From: Leifsonia tongyongensis
GTDB lineage: Bacteria; Actinomycetota; Actinomycetes; Actinomycetales; Microbacteriaceae
NCBI RefSeq assembly: GCF_010686705.1
Contig: NZ_JAAGWY010000003.1
Coordinates: forward strand, 186,001 to 250,000
Length of the DNA stretch: 64,000 nt
Reading direction: 5' to 3'
Shown here one piece after another: positions 20,384-28,953 of this stretch. The position numbers were made by a program, and so were the translations under genes. Each line of letters opens with the position of its first letter. Position 1 is the stretch's first letter. Under the pieces are notes generated by a model. The model had not been told where the DNA came from, searched no databases, and was given only the letters and a program-made list of their open reading frames with translations.

Positions 20384-20845
20384 TCAGAGGACGTTGATCG
20401 CGCTCGCCCGCCAGCGCCCTTCGAAGGATTCGAGCCGGATCGCGACTGCGCGCGAGCGGGAACGCTGGTGCACGACGACGACCGCCTCGATCGCGTCTTC
20501 GCGCGGATAGGTGATGCGAGGCTCCCCGACGGTCAGCTGCGGACGGCGCACCGTGCCGCCCGTGACCTGCCGGGCGCGACTGGCGAGCACCACGCGTTTG
20601 AGCAGGTGACGGTACACGTCGTCGGTCACCCAACGGGAGAGCTGGTCGAGGCCGCGCACGCCTGCGAGGACTTCGACGACGCAGCGCGCCAGGTTCAGCA
20701 GCAGCGTCGACGGGTCGGGCAGACCGAAGCGCGACGGAACGCGGGTTCCGAAATAGTTGTCACGCAGGCCGCTCGCTGCCTCGAGCCGCGGCCGGCGGAC
20801 GGCCTCGCGTGCGTGCTCGCGATGTTCGTGTAGAGCGTGACTCAT
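20384..20845 (-). CDS. Rv3235-family protein (DUF6459)
   Basis: A 153-residue protein of the actinobacterial Rv3235 family, normally encoded next to secA. Family-like segments are PSTLLLNLARCVVEVLAGVRG, WVTDDVYRHLLKR and the C-terminal ESFEGRWRASAINVL, which suggests a small alpha/beta fold. No signal peptide or membrane span is seen. GAGGGG lies 6 nt before the ATG at 20845. Function is unknown; the constant association with secA suggests a link to export (inference). It diverges from the PdtaS-like gene across 222 bp, which holds nothing else I recognise besides the PdtaS -10 box. Confidence 0.82.
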   Translation of the reverse strand: MSHALHEHREHAREAVRRPRLEAASGLRDNYFGTRVPSRFGLPDPSTLLLNLARCVVEVLAGVRGLDQLSRWVTDDVYRHLLKRVVLASRARQVTGGTVRRPQLTVGEPRITYPREDAIEAVVVVHQRSRSRAVAIRLESFEGRWRASAINVL

Positions 20846-21055
20846 GGATTCCCCTCGGTTCGTGCCCGCGGAGTCGCGGACAGCACGTGTGGCGCGATCG
20901 TCGCAGTCGACGTACGGTCAACATCCGGGGCCCGCCCTGCCCGGTGACCTGTCGCGTTGGTCAGCAACTCAAGCAGCTACAGCGTGCTGCTGTCCAGAGA
21001 CCACGAACCGTGTGGATAACTCCGGGCGCCGAACGGAGCACAGGACGCGGCTGCC

Positions 21056-21061
21056 TAGACT
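21056..21061 (+). promoter_or_regulatory. -10 box TAGACT of the PdtaS-like gene
   Basis: TAGACT ends 6 nt before the GTG at 21068 and there is no Shine-Dalgarno, so the mRNA is probably leaderless. The same TAGACT box appears at 32853 and 57088. Confidence 0.55.
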
Positions 21062-21067
21062 AGGTGC

Positions 21068-22561
21068 GTGTCGACGCTCAGTGATCTCGTGCTTGCCCAA
21101 GGACGCTCTTCGGAGGTCGATGTCGACTGGCTGCACATGCTCGTCGGCGACTGGCAGCTCCTCGCCGACCTGGCGTTCGCCGACATTGTGCTCTGGGTGC
21201 CCACCGATGACGGCAGTTTCGTCGCCGTCGCCCACGCTCGTCCGTCGAGTGCGGCGACCCTCTTCTACCGCGACTTCGTCGGGCAGCGCATCAAAGCCGA
21301 CTGGCGCCAGCAGGTGACGGAAGCGTTCGAGACGAAGCGGATCATCGACACCTCAGCACCGGACTGGTTCGAGGAGACACCGACCCGGGTGCGCGCAGTG
21401 CCGGTGATCCGCAGGCTCAGCGCCGTCTCGCCCGACACGGCCGACCAGCCGGTCGCGGTGATCACACGCCACTCCAACCTGAGCGAGGCGCGCACCCCGA
21501 GCCGCCAGGAGCTCACCTTCAACGACTGCGCAAACGACCTGTTCACCATGATCGCGACCGGGGACTTCCCCGATCTGGGCGCTCCGGCGGGACCTCGCAG
21601 GGGAGCGCCTCGTGCGTCCGACGGCCTGCTCCGCCTCGACGTCGACGGTGTCACGACGTTCGCGAGCCCCAATGCGCTGTCAGCGTTCAACCGCATGGGC
21701 TTCACGGACGAACTCGAGGGCGAATCGCTCGCCGAGGTCACCACCCGCCTGCTGAGCGGCCGGATGGCCGTCGACGAGTCCCTACCGCTCGTCGTCACGG
21801 GCCGGGCGCCGTGGCGCACCGACATCGAAGCGCGCGGAGTGACCGTATCGCTGCGTGCCATCCCGATCCGCAACCGCGGTGAGCGGATCGGCGCGATCGT
21901 GCTGTGCCGCGATGTGAGCGAGCTGCGCCACCAGGAGCGCGAGCTCATCACCAAGGATGCGACCATCCGCGAGATCCACCACCGGGTGAAGAACAACCTG
22001 CAGACGGTCGCGTCGCTGTTGCGCATCCAGGCCAGGCGGACGCATTCGGATGAAGCGCGTGAGGCCCTCAGCCAGGCGATGCGTCGTGTCGCCGCCATCG
22101 CGGTCGTGCACGACACGTTGTCGACCGGGCTCGCGCAGATCGTCGACTTCGACGACGTCTTCGACCGCGTGCTGCTGCTCGTCGCCGAAGTCGCGTCGAG
22201 TCACAACACCACCGTCCACCCCAAATCGTCGGGAAGTTTCGGCGTTCTTCCCAGCGAATACGCGACCCCGCTCGCACTCGCCCTGACGGAGCTCGTGACG
22301 AACGCCGTCGAGCATGGTCTAGCGGGCCGAGAAGGCCAGGTCGAGATCATCGCCGACCGCTCGGACGACATGCTCACCGTCAAGGTCGTCGACAACGGGT
22401 CGGGCCTTCCGGAAGGCAAAGTCGGCTCCGGACTGGGCACGCAGATCGTCCGCACCCTGATCCAGGGCGAACTGGGCGGCACGATCGACTGGCACACGAT
22501 GATGGGGCAGGGAACCGAAGTGACGATCGACGTACCGCTGCGCTACCTGACGAAGGCCTGA
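21068..22561 (+). CDS. pdtaS: Cytosolic sensor histidine kinase, PdtaS-like
   Basis: A 497-residue soluble kinase. The order is an N-terminal GAF_PdtaS domain (residues ~5-150), a PAS domain (RLDVDGVTTFASPNALSAFN onward), a HisKA_2 dimerisation domain with the H-box IREIHHRVKNNLQTVASLLR, and a HATPase with TELVTNAVEHG and DNGSGLPEG. In mycobacteria PdtaS phosphorylates the ANTAR RNA-binding regulator PdtaR and is involved in copper/nitric oxide and nutrient signalling. Its position beside whiB1 matches Rv3220c-Rv3219. No PdtaR gene is in the window. The GTG start is supported by the -10 spacing. The next gene follows after 3 bp. Confidence 0.93.
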   Translation: MSTLSDLVLAQGRSSEVDVDWLHMLVGDWQLLADLAFADIVLWVPTDDGSFVAVAHARPSSAATLFYRDFVGQRIKADWRQQVTEAFETKRIIDTSAPDWFEETPTRVRAVPVIRRLSAVSPDTADQPVAVITRHSNLSEARTPSRQELTFNDCANDLFTMIATGDFPDLGAPAGPRRGAPRASDGLLRLDVDGVTTFASPNALSAFNRMGFTDELEGESLAEVTTRLLSGRMAVDESLPLVVTGRAPWRTDIEARGVTVSLRAIPIRNRGERIGAIVLCRDVSELRHQERELITKDATIREIHHRVKNNLQTVASLLRIQARRTHSDEAREALSQAMRRVAAIAVVHDTLSTGLAQIVDFDDVFDRVLLLVAEVASSHNTTVHPKSSGSFGVLPSEYATPLALALTELVTNAVEHGLAGREGQVEIIADRSDDMLTVKVVDNGSGLPEGKVGSGLGTQIVRTLIQGELGGTIDWHTMMGQGTEVTIDVPLRYLTKA

Positions 22562-22564
22562 CGG

Positions 22565-22963
22565 ATGAGCGGGAGCGATGTGCTCGACGGGAGGATCTTC
22601 GACATGGTCTCGTCGACGGCGAGCGTCGTGTCGGGCGTCGCTCCGACACGTTTCCGCTACAGCGAACGCGACGGTGTGGTCTGGGGTGAGTACCGGGGCG
22701 ACACGGTCACGGAGGGCCGTTTCTGCGGCAGCCGCGACGGAGACGAACTGCGCGTCGCCTTCGTCCACCGGTCGACGACGGGAGCCCTGGTGTCCGGCGA
22801 GGCGACGTCCACCATCTCGCGCGAGGCGGATGGGAGACTCCTGCTCACCGAAGACTTCGCCGGGGCGGACGGGTCACCACAGGTCAGCGTGTGCCGCGAG
22901 ATCCTCGACGGCGGCGGCGACGCGGTCAGGAAGCGCGACGGGCGCGCGCGGCGCGGCGCTTGA
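22565..22963 (+). CDS. Small beta-rich conserved protein, function unknown
   Basis: A 132-residue protein with alternating beta-strand pattern: RFRYSERDGVVWGEYRGDTV, then GRFCGSRDGDELRVAFVH and GEATSTISREADGRLLLTED. Close relatives in databases often carry the name N-acetylglutamate synthase, but no GNAT or kinase-like fold is visible, so I treat that name as unreliable. It resembles a lipocalin- or avidin-like barrel (inference). It follows the kinase gene after 3 bp and is probably cotranscribed. Its 3' end overlaps the convergent whiB1 gene by 38 bp (22926-22963). Confidence 0.7.
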   Translation: MSGSDVLDGRIFDMVSSTASVVSGVAPTRFRYSERDGVVWGEYRGDTVTEGRFCGSRDGDELRVAFVHRSTTGALVSGEATSTISREADGRLLLTEDFAGADGSPQVSVCREILDGGGDAVRKRDGRARRGA

Positions 22964-23174
22964 GCGCGCGGCGCTCGTCTTCGGACAGACCACCCCAGAC
23001 GCCGGAGTCCTGCCCGGTCTCCAGCGCGTACTGGAGGCAGATCTCAGTGACCGTGCAGCGTGCGCACACGGACTTCGCCTTGTCGATCTGGTCGACGGCG
23101 GGCCCGGTGTTGCCGACGGGGAAGAACAGTTCCGGGTCAGCGGTGAGGCAGGCTGCCTTGTCGCGCCAGTCCAT
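22926..23174 (-). CDS. whiB1: Transcription regulator WhiB1 (4Fe-4S)
   Basis: An 82-residue WhiB protein. The four iron-sulfur Cys are at residues 9, 37, 40 and 46 (CxnCxxCxxxxxC), exactly as in mycobacterial WhiB1. The GVWGG turn is followed by a basic C-terminal DNA-binding tail (RRALKRRAARARR). WhiB1 binds the primary sigma factor and is nitric-oxide sensitive and essential in mycobacteria. A strong ribosome-binding site AAAGGAG lies 7 nt before the ATG at 23174. The leader region contains a long inverted repeat. The gene converges on, and overlaps, the preceding small gene. Confidence 0.96.
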   Translation of the reverse strand: MDWRDKAACLTADPELFFPVGNTGPAVDQIDKAKSVCARCTVTEICLQYALETGQDSGVWGGLSEDERRALKRRAARARRAS

Positions 23175-23234
23175 GGGGGTGCTCCTTTGTAGCTGGGTGC
23201 ATGGCCGAACGGCCTAGAATGCGGTGGGGTAAGC

Positions 23235-23302
23235 GTCGAGTTACAGGGTGAATGATCCGTGGGGATGAGACCTGCCCACGACCCTGTGAGCGTCAACTCG
23301 AC
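23235..23302 (-). repeat. Interrupted inverted repeat in the whiB1 upstream region
   Basis: The arm GTCGAGTTACAGGGT (23235-23249) is complementary to the two blocks ACCCTGT (23281-23287) and AACTCGAC (23295-23302), which are separated by a 7-nt insert, GAGCGTC. In RNA this would give a 15-bp stem with a 7-nt bulge and a 31-nt loop. It lies 60-130 nt upstream of whiB1 and could be a leader structure or a binding site. Confidence 0.55.
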
Positions 23303-23360
23303 CTCAAATATGCTCCCATACTGGTAAATGCAAATCAACAGTTTTGGATGAGATAACCCT

Positions 23361-23813
23361 GTGAACACAAGCGCGCAACCTTCGGATGGTATGCCCCCGG
23401 CCGAAGGATCCCCGTCCCCGGTGCGTCCGCCGCTCCTCATTGCGCTCGCCGTGCTGCTTTTTCTCGAGGCGCTCGGGGCGATCGCGCTGGTCGTCTGGCT
23501 GGTCGTCGAACTCGTCGCAGCGGGTCCGGAATCGTACGCGAGCGGCGTCGCGCTCCTCGTGCTCGCGGTTCTCGCTGCGGCGTGGATCGCATTCACGGCT
23601 GTCTCGACACTTCGCCTGAAGTCGTGGGTACGCGCCTCTGCAGTCACCTGGCAGGTGCTGCAGATCGCCGTCGCGATCGGAAGCTTCCAGGGGCTCTACG
23701 CCCCGCCCGACCTGGGCTGGGCGTTGCTCGTCCCCGCCCTCGCCGGCATCGGTCTCGCCCTGTCACCATCGGTCGTACGGGCGACGACGCGCAACAAATC
23801 GGAACACGATTAG
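23361..23813 (+). CDS. Four-helix membrane protein, function unknown
   Basis: A 150-residue protein. A Pro-rich N-terminus (~22 residues) is followed by four predicted membrane helices: PPLLIALAVLLFLEALGAIA, a second after YASGVALLVLAVLAAAW, a third near QVLQIAVAIGSF and a fourth at WALLVPALAGIGLAL. The C-terminus is short and basic/acidic. No known domain is recognised. The GTG start at 23361 follows AGATAAC closely, and the upstream AT-rich 60 bp probably contains both its promoter and the whiB1 promoter. DUF1684 follows after 35 bp. Confidence 0.75.
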   Translation: MNTSAQPSDGMPPAEGSPSPVRPPLLIALAVLLFLEALGAIALVVWLVVELVAAGPESYASGVALLVLAVLAAAWIAFTAVSTLRLKSWVRASAVTWQVLQIAVAIGSFQGLYAPPDLGWALLVPALAGIGLALSPSVVRATTRNKSEHD

Positions 23814-23848
23814 CTTCTGCCGGGAACAGAAGCGAGACTCGAAGGGTT

Positions 23849-24634
23849 ATGCCTGAGACCGTGACTGATTCAATTCCTGCCACCCTTGTGCCTGCATCCA
23901 TCGTCGACGCCGCAAGGGCGGCCCACCCCGAATGGCGCGCGTGGCGTCTCGAATCGGTCACCGGCCCCACGGGCAACCTGAGCCTCATAGAGACCCGCTG
24001 GCTTCCTGACGGCGCCGAGACGACGCCGGAGGCGGCGCTCGCGGGCCAGCCGGCGTCGGTCGTGGCGACCCTCATCCAGCGGCGCAACCTGGACACCGGC
24101 GCCCCCGAGCGGGGCGTGCGGCTGTGGGATGCAGACGCGCCCGCCATCCGCGCGTTCGAGACGGTCACGGCCTTCCCCTTCAATCCGGACTGGGTCATCG
24201 AGGCCGAGTTCACGCCGGTCTCGGCAGAGCGCTCCGTGCCGTTCGAGCACATCCGCGACAACGGCGGCACCCGTGACCTCGTCGTCCCCGGCGACATCAC
24301 CTTCACCCGCGACCGCGTCGACTACTCGCTGAGCGCCTTCGACGACGACGGGACGCTGCTGCTCGTCTTCGGCGACGCGAGCAATGGGGCCGACGGACCG
24401 GACGGAACCTACGCTTCCGGACGTTTCCTGTTCGTGCATCGCATCGACGGCGAGCCGGGCCGCGTCCTCCTCGACTTCAACCGCGCGTTCGTCCCGCCCT
24501 GTGGTTTCTCCAGCCAGTACAACTGTCCGCTGCCGCCGCGGAACAACCGCTTCGGTCTCGTCGTCGACGCAGGCGAGAAGCGGGTCGTCTTCCGCGACGG
24601 CTACGACATGTTGACTCAGACTGACGCAGCCTGA
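23849..24634 (+). CDS. DUF1684 domain-containing protein
   Basis: A 261-residue soluble protein. DUF1684 features are RFLFVHRIDGEPGRVLLDFN and the C-terminal PPCGFSSQYNCPLPPRNNR followed by GEK. The two Cys and PLPP block are hallmarks of the family. Its function is not known. The ATG at 23849 has GAAGGG 5 nt upstream. It lies just before a dipeptide-type ABC transporter (109 bp upstream of the lipoprotein), and a shared promoter is possible. No signal peptide is seen. Confidence 0.85.
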   Translation: MPETVTDSIPATLVPASIVDAARAAHPEWRAWRLESVTGPTGNLSLIETRWLPDGAETTPEAALAGQPASVVATLIQRRNLDTGAPERGVRLWDADAPAIRAFETVTAFPFNPDWVIEAEFTPVSAERSVPFEHIRDNGGTRDLVVPGDITFTRDRVDYSLSAFDDDGTLLLVFGDASNGADGPDGTYASGRFLFVHRIDGEPGRVLLDFNRAFVPPCGFSSQYNCPLPPRNNRFGLVVDAGEKRVVFRDGYDMLTQTDAA

Positions 24635-24743
24635 CGGCGACCCTTTCGCACCACCCGCGCAACGACCCGCGCACCATCTCATCCCGCACGACCCGGCGGG
24701 GCGGACACCGCCCTGCCATCAGCACACAGCACAGGAGATCACT

Positions 24744-26240
24744 TTGAGAAAGTCAACGACGGCGGTCATCGCGACAGCCATCGCAGCAACACTCGCACTC
24801 GCCGGTTGCTCGGGCGGCGCATCGCAGACCGCATCCGGAAGCGGCGCATCCATCGCCGTGGGTTCGCTGTACGAGCCGCAGAACCTCGACAACACCGGCG
24901 GCGGCGGCCAGGGCGTGACCGAGGCGTTCAACGGGAACGTCTACCAGGGCCTGTTCCAGCTGACCGACGATGGCAAGGTCGTGCCGCAGCTCGCAGCCAA
25001 GACGGCCGTCTCAAGCGACGGACTCACCTACACGTTCACGCTCCGCGACGGTGTGAAGTTCCACTCCGGCAAGGCGCTCACGTCGGCCGACGTCAAGTCG
25101 AGCATCGAGCGTGTCGTCGCCCCCGACTCCCAGTCGGCCCGCAAGTCGAGCTTCGCCGTCGTGTCCTCGATCGCCACACCCGACGCCAAGACGGTCGTGG
25201 TGAAGCTGAAGAGCCGCTCGATCTCGTTCGTCTACAACCTCAGCTACATCTGGATCATCAACGCCGAGGCGAAGAACCTGAAGACCACCGAGGACGGCAC
25301 GGGCCCCTACAAGCTCGGCTCGTGGAAGCGCGGAAGCTCGCTGAGCCTCGAACGCTGGAGTGGCTATTGGGGCACGCCCGCGAAGAACAAGGAAGTCGTC
25401 TTCGACTACTTCACCGACGCGACCGCGCTGTCGAACGCGCTGCTGACCAATCAGGTCGACGTCGTGACGAGCGTGCAGAGCCCGGATGCCCTCGCCCAGT
25501 TCGAAAGCAACAAGGATTTCGTCGTCAACAACGGCAAGTCGACCACCAAGGAACTCCTCGCATTCAACGACCGCGTCGCGCCGTTCAACAAGGCCGAGGT
25601 GCGCAAGGCCGTCTACTCCGCGATCGACACGAAGAAGCTGCTCAACTCCATCTGGGGCAACTACGGCACACTCATCGGCTCGATGGTGCCGCCGACCGAC
25701 CCGTGGTACGAGGACCTCACCAAGGTGAACCCGTACGACGTCTCGCTCGCCAAGAAGGAGCTCGCCGCGGCGGGCTACCCGAAGGGCTTCACCTTCACGC
25801 TCGACACCCCGACGTACGACCCGCACCCCGCGGTGGCCGAGTTCCTCAAGAGCGAGCTGGCGAAGGTCGGCATCACGGTGAACATCAACTCGATCTCCGC
25901 CGACCAGTGGTACAGCAAGGTGTTCAAGGACCAGAACTTCCAGGCGACGCTCCAGGAGCACGTCAACGACCGCGACGTCGTCTGGTACGGCAACCCGGAC
26001 TTCTACTGGGGCTACAACAACCCGCAGGTGACGAAGTGGGTGAACGAGGCCGAGCAGTCGACCACGGAGGCGCAGCAGACCGCCAAGCTGAAGCTCGTCA
26101 ACGAGCAGATCGCGAAGGATGCGGCGAGCGCCTGGCTCTACCTCTACCCGCAGATCGTGGTCGCGTCGAGCACCCTCAGCGGTTACCCGCTGAACGGCCT
26201 GAACTCGCAGTTCTACGCCTACGACATCGTCAAGAAGTAA
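24744..26240 (+). CDS. ABC transporter substrate-binding lipoprotein, family 5 (peptide/nickel type)
   Basis: A 498-residue secreted lipoprotein. The signal AVIATAIAATLALAGC ends in a lipobox. Family-5 features follow: SLYEPQNLDNTGGGGQGVTE, VVPQLAAKTAVSSDGLTYTF and LRDGVKFHSGKALTSADVKS. These proteins bind di- or oligopeptides, nickel chelates or sugars. The start is TTG at 24744, with AGGAG 6 nt upstream. It is the first gene of the transporter operon. The ligand cannot be read from the sequence. A hairpin after the gene probably limits readthrough into the permease genes. Confidence 0.92.
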   Translation: MRKSTTAVIATAIAATLALAGCSGGASQTASGSGASIAVGSLYEPQNLDNTGGGGQGVTEAFNGNVYQGLFQLTDDGKVVPQLAAKTAVSSDGLTYTFTLRDGVKFHSGKALTSADVKSSIERVVAPDSQSARKSSFAVVSSIATPDAKTVVVKLKSRSISFVYNLSYIWIINAEAKNLKTTEDGTGPYKLGSWKRGSSLSLERWSGYWGTPAKNKEVVFDYFTDATALSNALLTNQVDVVTSVQSPDALAQFESNKDFVVNNGKSTTKELLAFNDRVAPFNKAEVRKAVYSAIDTKKLLNSIWGNYGTLIGSMVPPTDPWYEDLTKVNPYDVSLAKKELAAAGYPKGFTFTLDTPTYDPHPAVAEFLKSELAKVGITVNINSISADQWYSKVFKDQNFQATLQEHVNDRDVVWYGNPDFYWGYNNPQVTKWVNEAEQSTTEAQQTAKLKLVNEQIAKDAASAWLYLYPQIVVASSTLSGYPLNGLNSQFYAYDIVKK

Positions 26241-26258
26241 CCGAACCATCCGTTTCGG

Positions 26259-26300
26259 CGCTCCGGGGCGCGCGAGCCGCAAGGACCGCGCCCCGGAGCG
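26259..26300 (+). terminator. Intra-operon hairpin (attenuator) after the substrate-binding gene
   Basis: A perfect 14-bp stem (CGCTCCGGGGCGCG with its complement) has a 14-nt loop and ends 18 bp before the permease ATG. It is likely a partial terminator or 3' mRNA stabiliser that gives more binding protein than permease, as is common in such operons. Confidence 0.65.
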
Positions 26301-26318
26301 TTCAGCCGTGAGAACGCC

Positions 26319-27281
26319 ATGACCATCTACCTCCTCCGACGATTCGCCTTCCTGGTCGTCTCGCTGCTGCTGGCGATGGTCGTGCTGTTCCTGCTGCTGC
26401 GGGTGCTGCCCGGCGACCCGTCCAATGCGCTCCTGTCGGTCAACGCGACGCCGGAGCAGATCGCCGCGGCCAAGGCGCAGGTGGGCTCCGACCAACCGCT
26501 CCTGCAGCAGTTCGCGACGTGGTTCGGGGGCATGCTCTCGTTCGACCTGGGCCGATCGTTCATCACGTCGCTTCCGGTCGGGCCCGAGATCGCCTCGCGA
26601 CTGGCGGTGACCATTCCGCTGACCCTGCTCGCCTTCATGGTGGCCCTCGTGCTGGCTCTCGTCATCGGCTTCGTCGCCGCCTGGAAGTCGGACACCTGGT
26701 ACGGCATCGCGCTCTCCGCCATCTCGCAGCTCGGGATCGCGGTGCCCGTGTTCTGGGTGGGCATCCTGCTCGTGAGCGCGTTCTCCATCAACCTGCGGAT
26801 CTTCCCGTCCGGCGGGTTCCCCCGCGACGACTGGGCAGACCCCGCTGCCGCCCTGAACTCCCTGGCGCTTCCCGTCATCACCGTCGCCGTCGTGATGAGC
26901 GCATCCATCGCCCGGTACGTCCGGAGCGCGACACTCGATGTGATCGGCAGCGACTACCTGCGCAACGCGCGGGCACTCGGTTCGGGCTTCGGCCAGGCGA
27001 TGCGGCACCACGGGATCCGCAACGGGTCGGTCCCGGTGATCTCGATCCTCGGAATCGAGCTCGCCACGACGTTCCTCGGCGCCGTCGTCGTCGAAAGCGT
27101 CTTCACCCTCCCCGGGCTCGGCAGCATGCTGCTCAAAGCGATCGCGCAACACGACTACCCGAACATCCAGGGCATCCTGTTCGTCAGCACGCTCGCCGTA
27201 CTGATCATCGGATTCGCCGCCGACGTCGTGCAGCGGATCATCGACCCGCGCCTGCGCCAGAGCATCTCGGGCAACCGATGA
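26319..27281 (+). CDS. ABC transporter permease (DppB-like)
   Basis: A 320-residue permease of the DppB/OppB family with six membrane helices. The N-terminus is RRFAFLVVSLLLAMVVLFLLL followed by RVLPGDPSNALL, and the EAA-like loop is YLRNARALGSGFGQAMRHHGIRNGS (written here in parts: NARALGSG and HGIRNGS). The C-terminus has LPGLGSMLLKAIAQHDYPNIQG-type residues. It forms the membrane channel with the next gene. Its stop overlaps the start of that gene (ATGA, 27278-27281). Confidence 0.93.
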   Translation: MTIYLLRRFAFLVVSLLLAMVVLFLLLRVLPGDPSNALLSVNATPEQIAAAKAQVGSDQPLLQQFATWFGGMLSFDLGRSFITSLPVGPEIASRLAVTIPLTLLAFMVALVLALVIGFVAAWKSDTWYGIALSAISQLGIAVPVFWVGILLVSAFSINLRIFPSGGFPRDDWADPAAALNSLALPVITVAVVMSASIARYVRSATLDVIGSDYLRNARALGSGFGQAMRHHGIRNGSVPVISILGIELATTFLGAVVVESVFTLPGLGSMLLKAIAQHDYPNIQGILFVSTLAVLIIGFAADVVQRIIDPRLRQSISGNR

Positions 27282-28147
27282 GCGCCGTCGTCGAACAGGC
27301 TGCCGGGGGTGTGGTCGCGCCGACGAGGAGGCGCCGGAGCCGCTCGGCCACCCTCGGCATCGGCGCCGTGCTTGTCGGCATCGTCGTGGTCGTCGCCGTG
27401 GTGTCCTTCGTGTGGCTTCCGTACGCCCCGTCGGACATCTCGGGCAGCCGGCTCGCGGGCCCGGGAGCGGCGCACCTGCTCGGCACAGACAAGCTCGGGC
27501 GCGACCTCCTGACCCAGCTGATGATCGGCGCGCGCATCGCGCTCGCCGTCGGCATCGGATCGGTGGCGATCGGTGCTCTCATCGGCGTGACGCTGGGGCT
27601 GCTCGCAGCATTTGCGAGCACCTGGCTGGACGACACCATCTCCGCGGCGCTCGACATCGTGATCGCCTTCCCGACACTGTTGCTCGCCATGCTGATCGTG
27701 GCGGCGCAGGGTGCGTCCCTCGGCTCGGCCATCCTCGCCATCGGGCTGGCCATGTCCGCCGTCGTGGCGCGACTCACCCGTGTACTCGCCAAACGCATCC
27801 TGTCGCAGCAGTATGTGACGGCGGCCCGTACGTCCGGGACAGGCTGGCTCGGGATCGTCGGCCGGCACATCCTCCCCAACATCTGGCCGACGCTCAGTGT
27901 GAACCTCGCGCTCCAGTTCGGTGTCGCCGTACTCGCAGAAGCGAGCCTCTCCTACCTCGGTCTCGGCGCTCCGCCGCCGAACGCCTCGTGGGGGCGCCTG
28001 TTGCAGGAGGCGCAGGGCACCGTGTCGACCGCGCCGGTGGGGGCGATCGCACCCGGAGTCGCCCTGGTCGTGCTCGTGATCGGTGTGAACCTGGTCGCCG
28101 ACGGACTGCGCGATGTCGCCGACCCGACGAGGAGGAGAGCGCGATGA
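27278..28147 (+). CDS. ABC transporter permease (DppC-like)
   Basis: A 289-residue DppC/OppC-type permease. After a basic N-terminus comes a membrane helix, then HLLGTDKLGRDLLTQLMIGA, the canonical DppC motif. The EAA loop has YVTAARTSGTGWLGIVGRHI and LPNIWPTL. The C-terminal helix pair ends near EASLSYLGLGAPPP. Six helices are predicted. The ATG overlaps the previous stop, and its own stop overlaps the next ATG at 28144, so the five transporter genes are translationally coupled except for the first. Confidence 0.93.
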   Translation: MSAVVEQAAGGVVAPTRRRRSRSATLGIGAVLVGIVVVVAVVSFVWLPYAPSDISGSRLAGPGAAHLLGTDKLGRDLLTQLMIGARIALAVGIGSVAIGALIGVTLGLLAAFASTWLDDTISAALDIVIAFPTLLLAMLIVAAQGASLGSAILAIGLAMSAVVARLTRVLAKRILSQQYVTAARTSGTGWLGIVGRHILPNIWPTLSVNLALQFGVAVLAEASLSYLGLGAPPPNASWGRLLQEAQGTVSTAPVGAIAPGVALVVLVIGVNLVADGLRDVADPTRRRAR

Positions 28148-28953
28148 CCGGTCTGCAGGCCGCCAGGCTGCTCGACGTCCGATCGCTCGGGGTCGCGGCG
28201 GCAGACGGCACGCCACTGGTGCACGAGGTGAGCCTCACCGTCGAACCGGGGGAGCGCGTCGGTCTGATCGGAGAGTCGGGTTCGGGCAAGTCCCTCACGT
28301 CGTTCGCCGTCACCGGCCTGCTTCCGTCCGGTCTCACCGCGTCGGGGAGCGCGATCCTCGACGGCGTCGAAGTCGTCGGCGCACGAGAACGCGACCTGGT
28401 CCCGCTGAGGGGGCGCACCGCATCCGTGGTCTTCCAGGAGCCCCTGACCGCACTCGACCCGCTCATGCGGCTCGGCAAGCAGGTCGCCGCGCCTTTGAAG
28501 CGTCACCTCGGACTCCGTGGGGCGGCCCTCCGCAGCGCCGTGATCGACGCGCTCGCTGAGGTCAGCCTGCCCGACCCCGAGCGGATCGCGAAAGCGTACC
28601 CGCACGAGATCTCCGGCGGGCAGCGCCAGCGGGTCGCCATCGCCGCGGCGCTCGCCTGCCGTCCGCGACTGCTGATCGCCGACGAGCCCACCACCGCGCT
28701 CGACGTGACCGTTCAGGACGAGATCCTCACCCTTCTCGACAGCCTGGTCGCCGAGCGGGGGATGGCCCTGCTCTTCGTCAGCCACGACCTGGCCGTCGTC
28801 GCGCGGATGACCGACAGGGCCCTCGTGCTGCGGCACGGCCGCGTCGTCGAGGCCGGTCCCGTCGAGACCCTCCTGTCGGCGCCCACCGACCCGTACACCG
28901 TCGAACTGGTGCGGAGCGCACGCGCCCTCGACGCAGCCCTGGAGGTGTCATGA
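28144..28953 (+). CDS. ABC transporter ATP-binding protein (DppD-like, short)
   Basis: A 269-residue ATPase. Walker A is [13 protein letters not shown], the Q-loop [13 protein letters not shown], the signature [16 protein letters not shown], Walker [14 protein letters not shown] and H-loop FVSHDLAVV. Typical DppD/OppD proteins are about 320-340 residues and end in a peptide-transporter C-terminal domain with a cysteine cluster; this one stops after [11 protein letters not shown] and lacks it. The ATPase core is complete. It starts on an ATGA overlap and overlaps the following gene at 28950-28953. Confidence 0.92.
   Translation: MTGLQAARLLDVRSLGVAAADGTPLVHEVSLTVEPGERVGLIGESGSGKSLTSFAVTGLLPSGLTASGSAILDGVEVVGARERDLVPLRGRTASVVFQEPLTALDPLMRLGKQVAAPLKRHLGLRGAALRSAVIDALAEVSLPDPERIAKAYPHEISGGQRQRVAIAAALACRPRLLIADEPTTALDVTVQDEILTLLDSLVAERGMALLFVSHDLAVVARMTDRALVLRHGRVVEAGPVETLLSAPTDPYTVELVRSARALDAALEVS

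Noticed and set aside
22565-22963. N-acetylglutamate synthase annotation
   Set aside because: The protein is too small and beta-rich; it has neither a GNAT acetyl-CoA motif nor an amino-acid-kinase fold.
25011-27152. A 713-codon open frame antisense to the ABC operon
   Set aside because: Both lipoprotein and permease genes are clear on the other strand. The antisense frame crosses the intergenic hairpin without any start signal.
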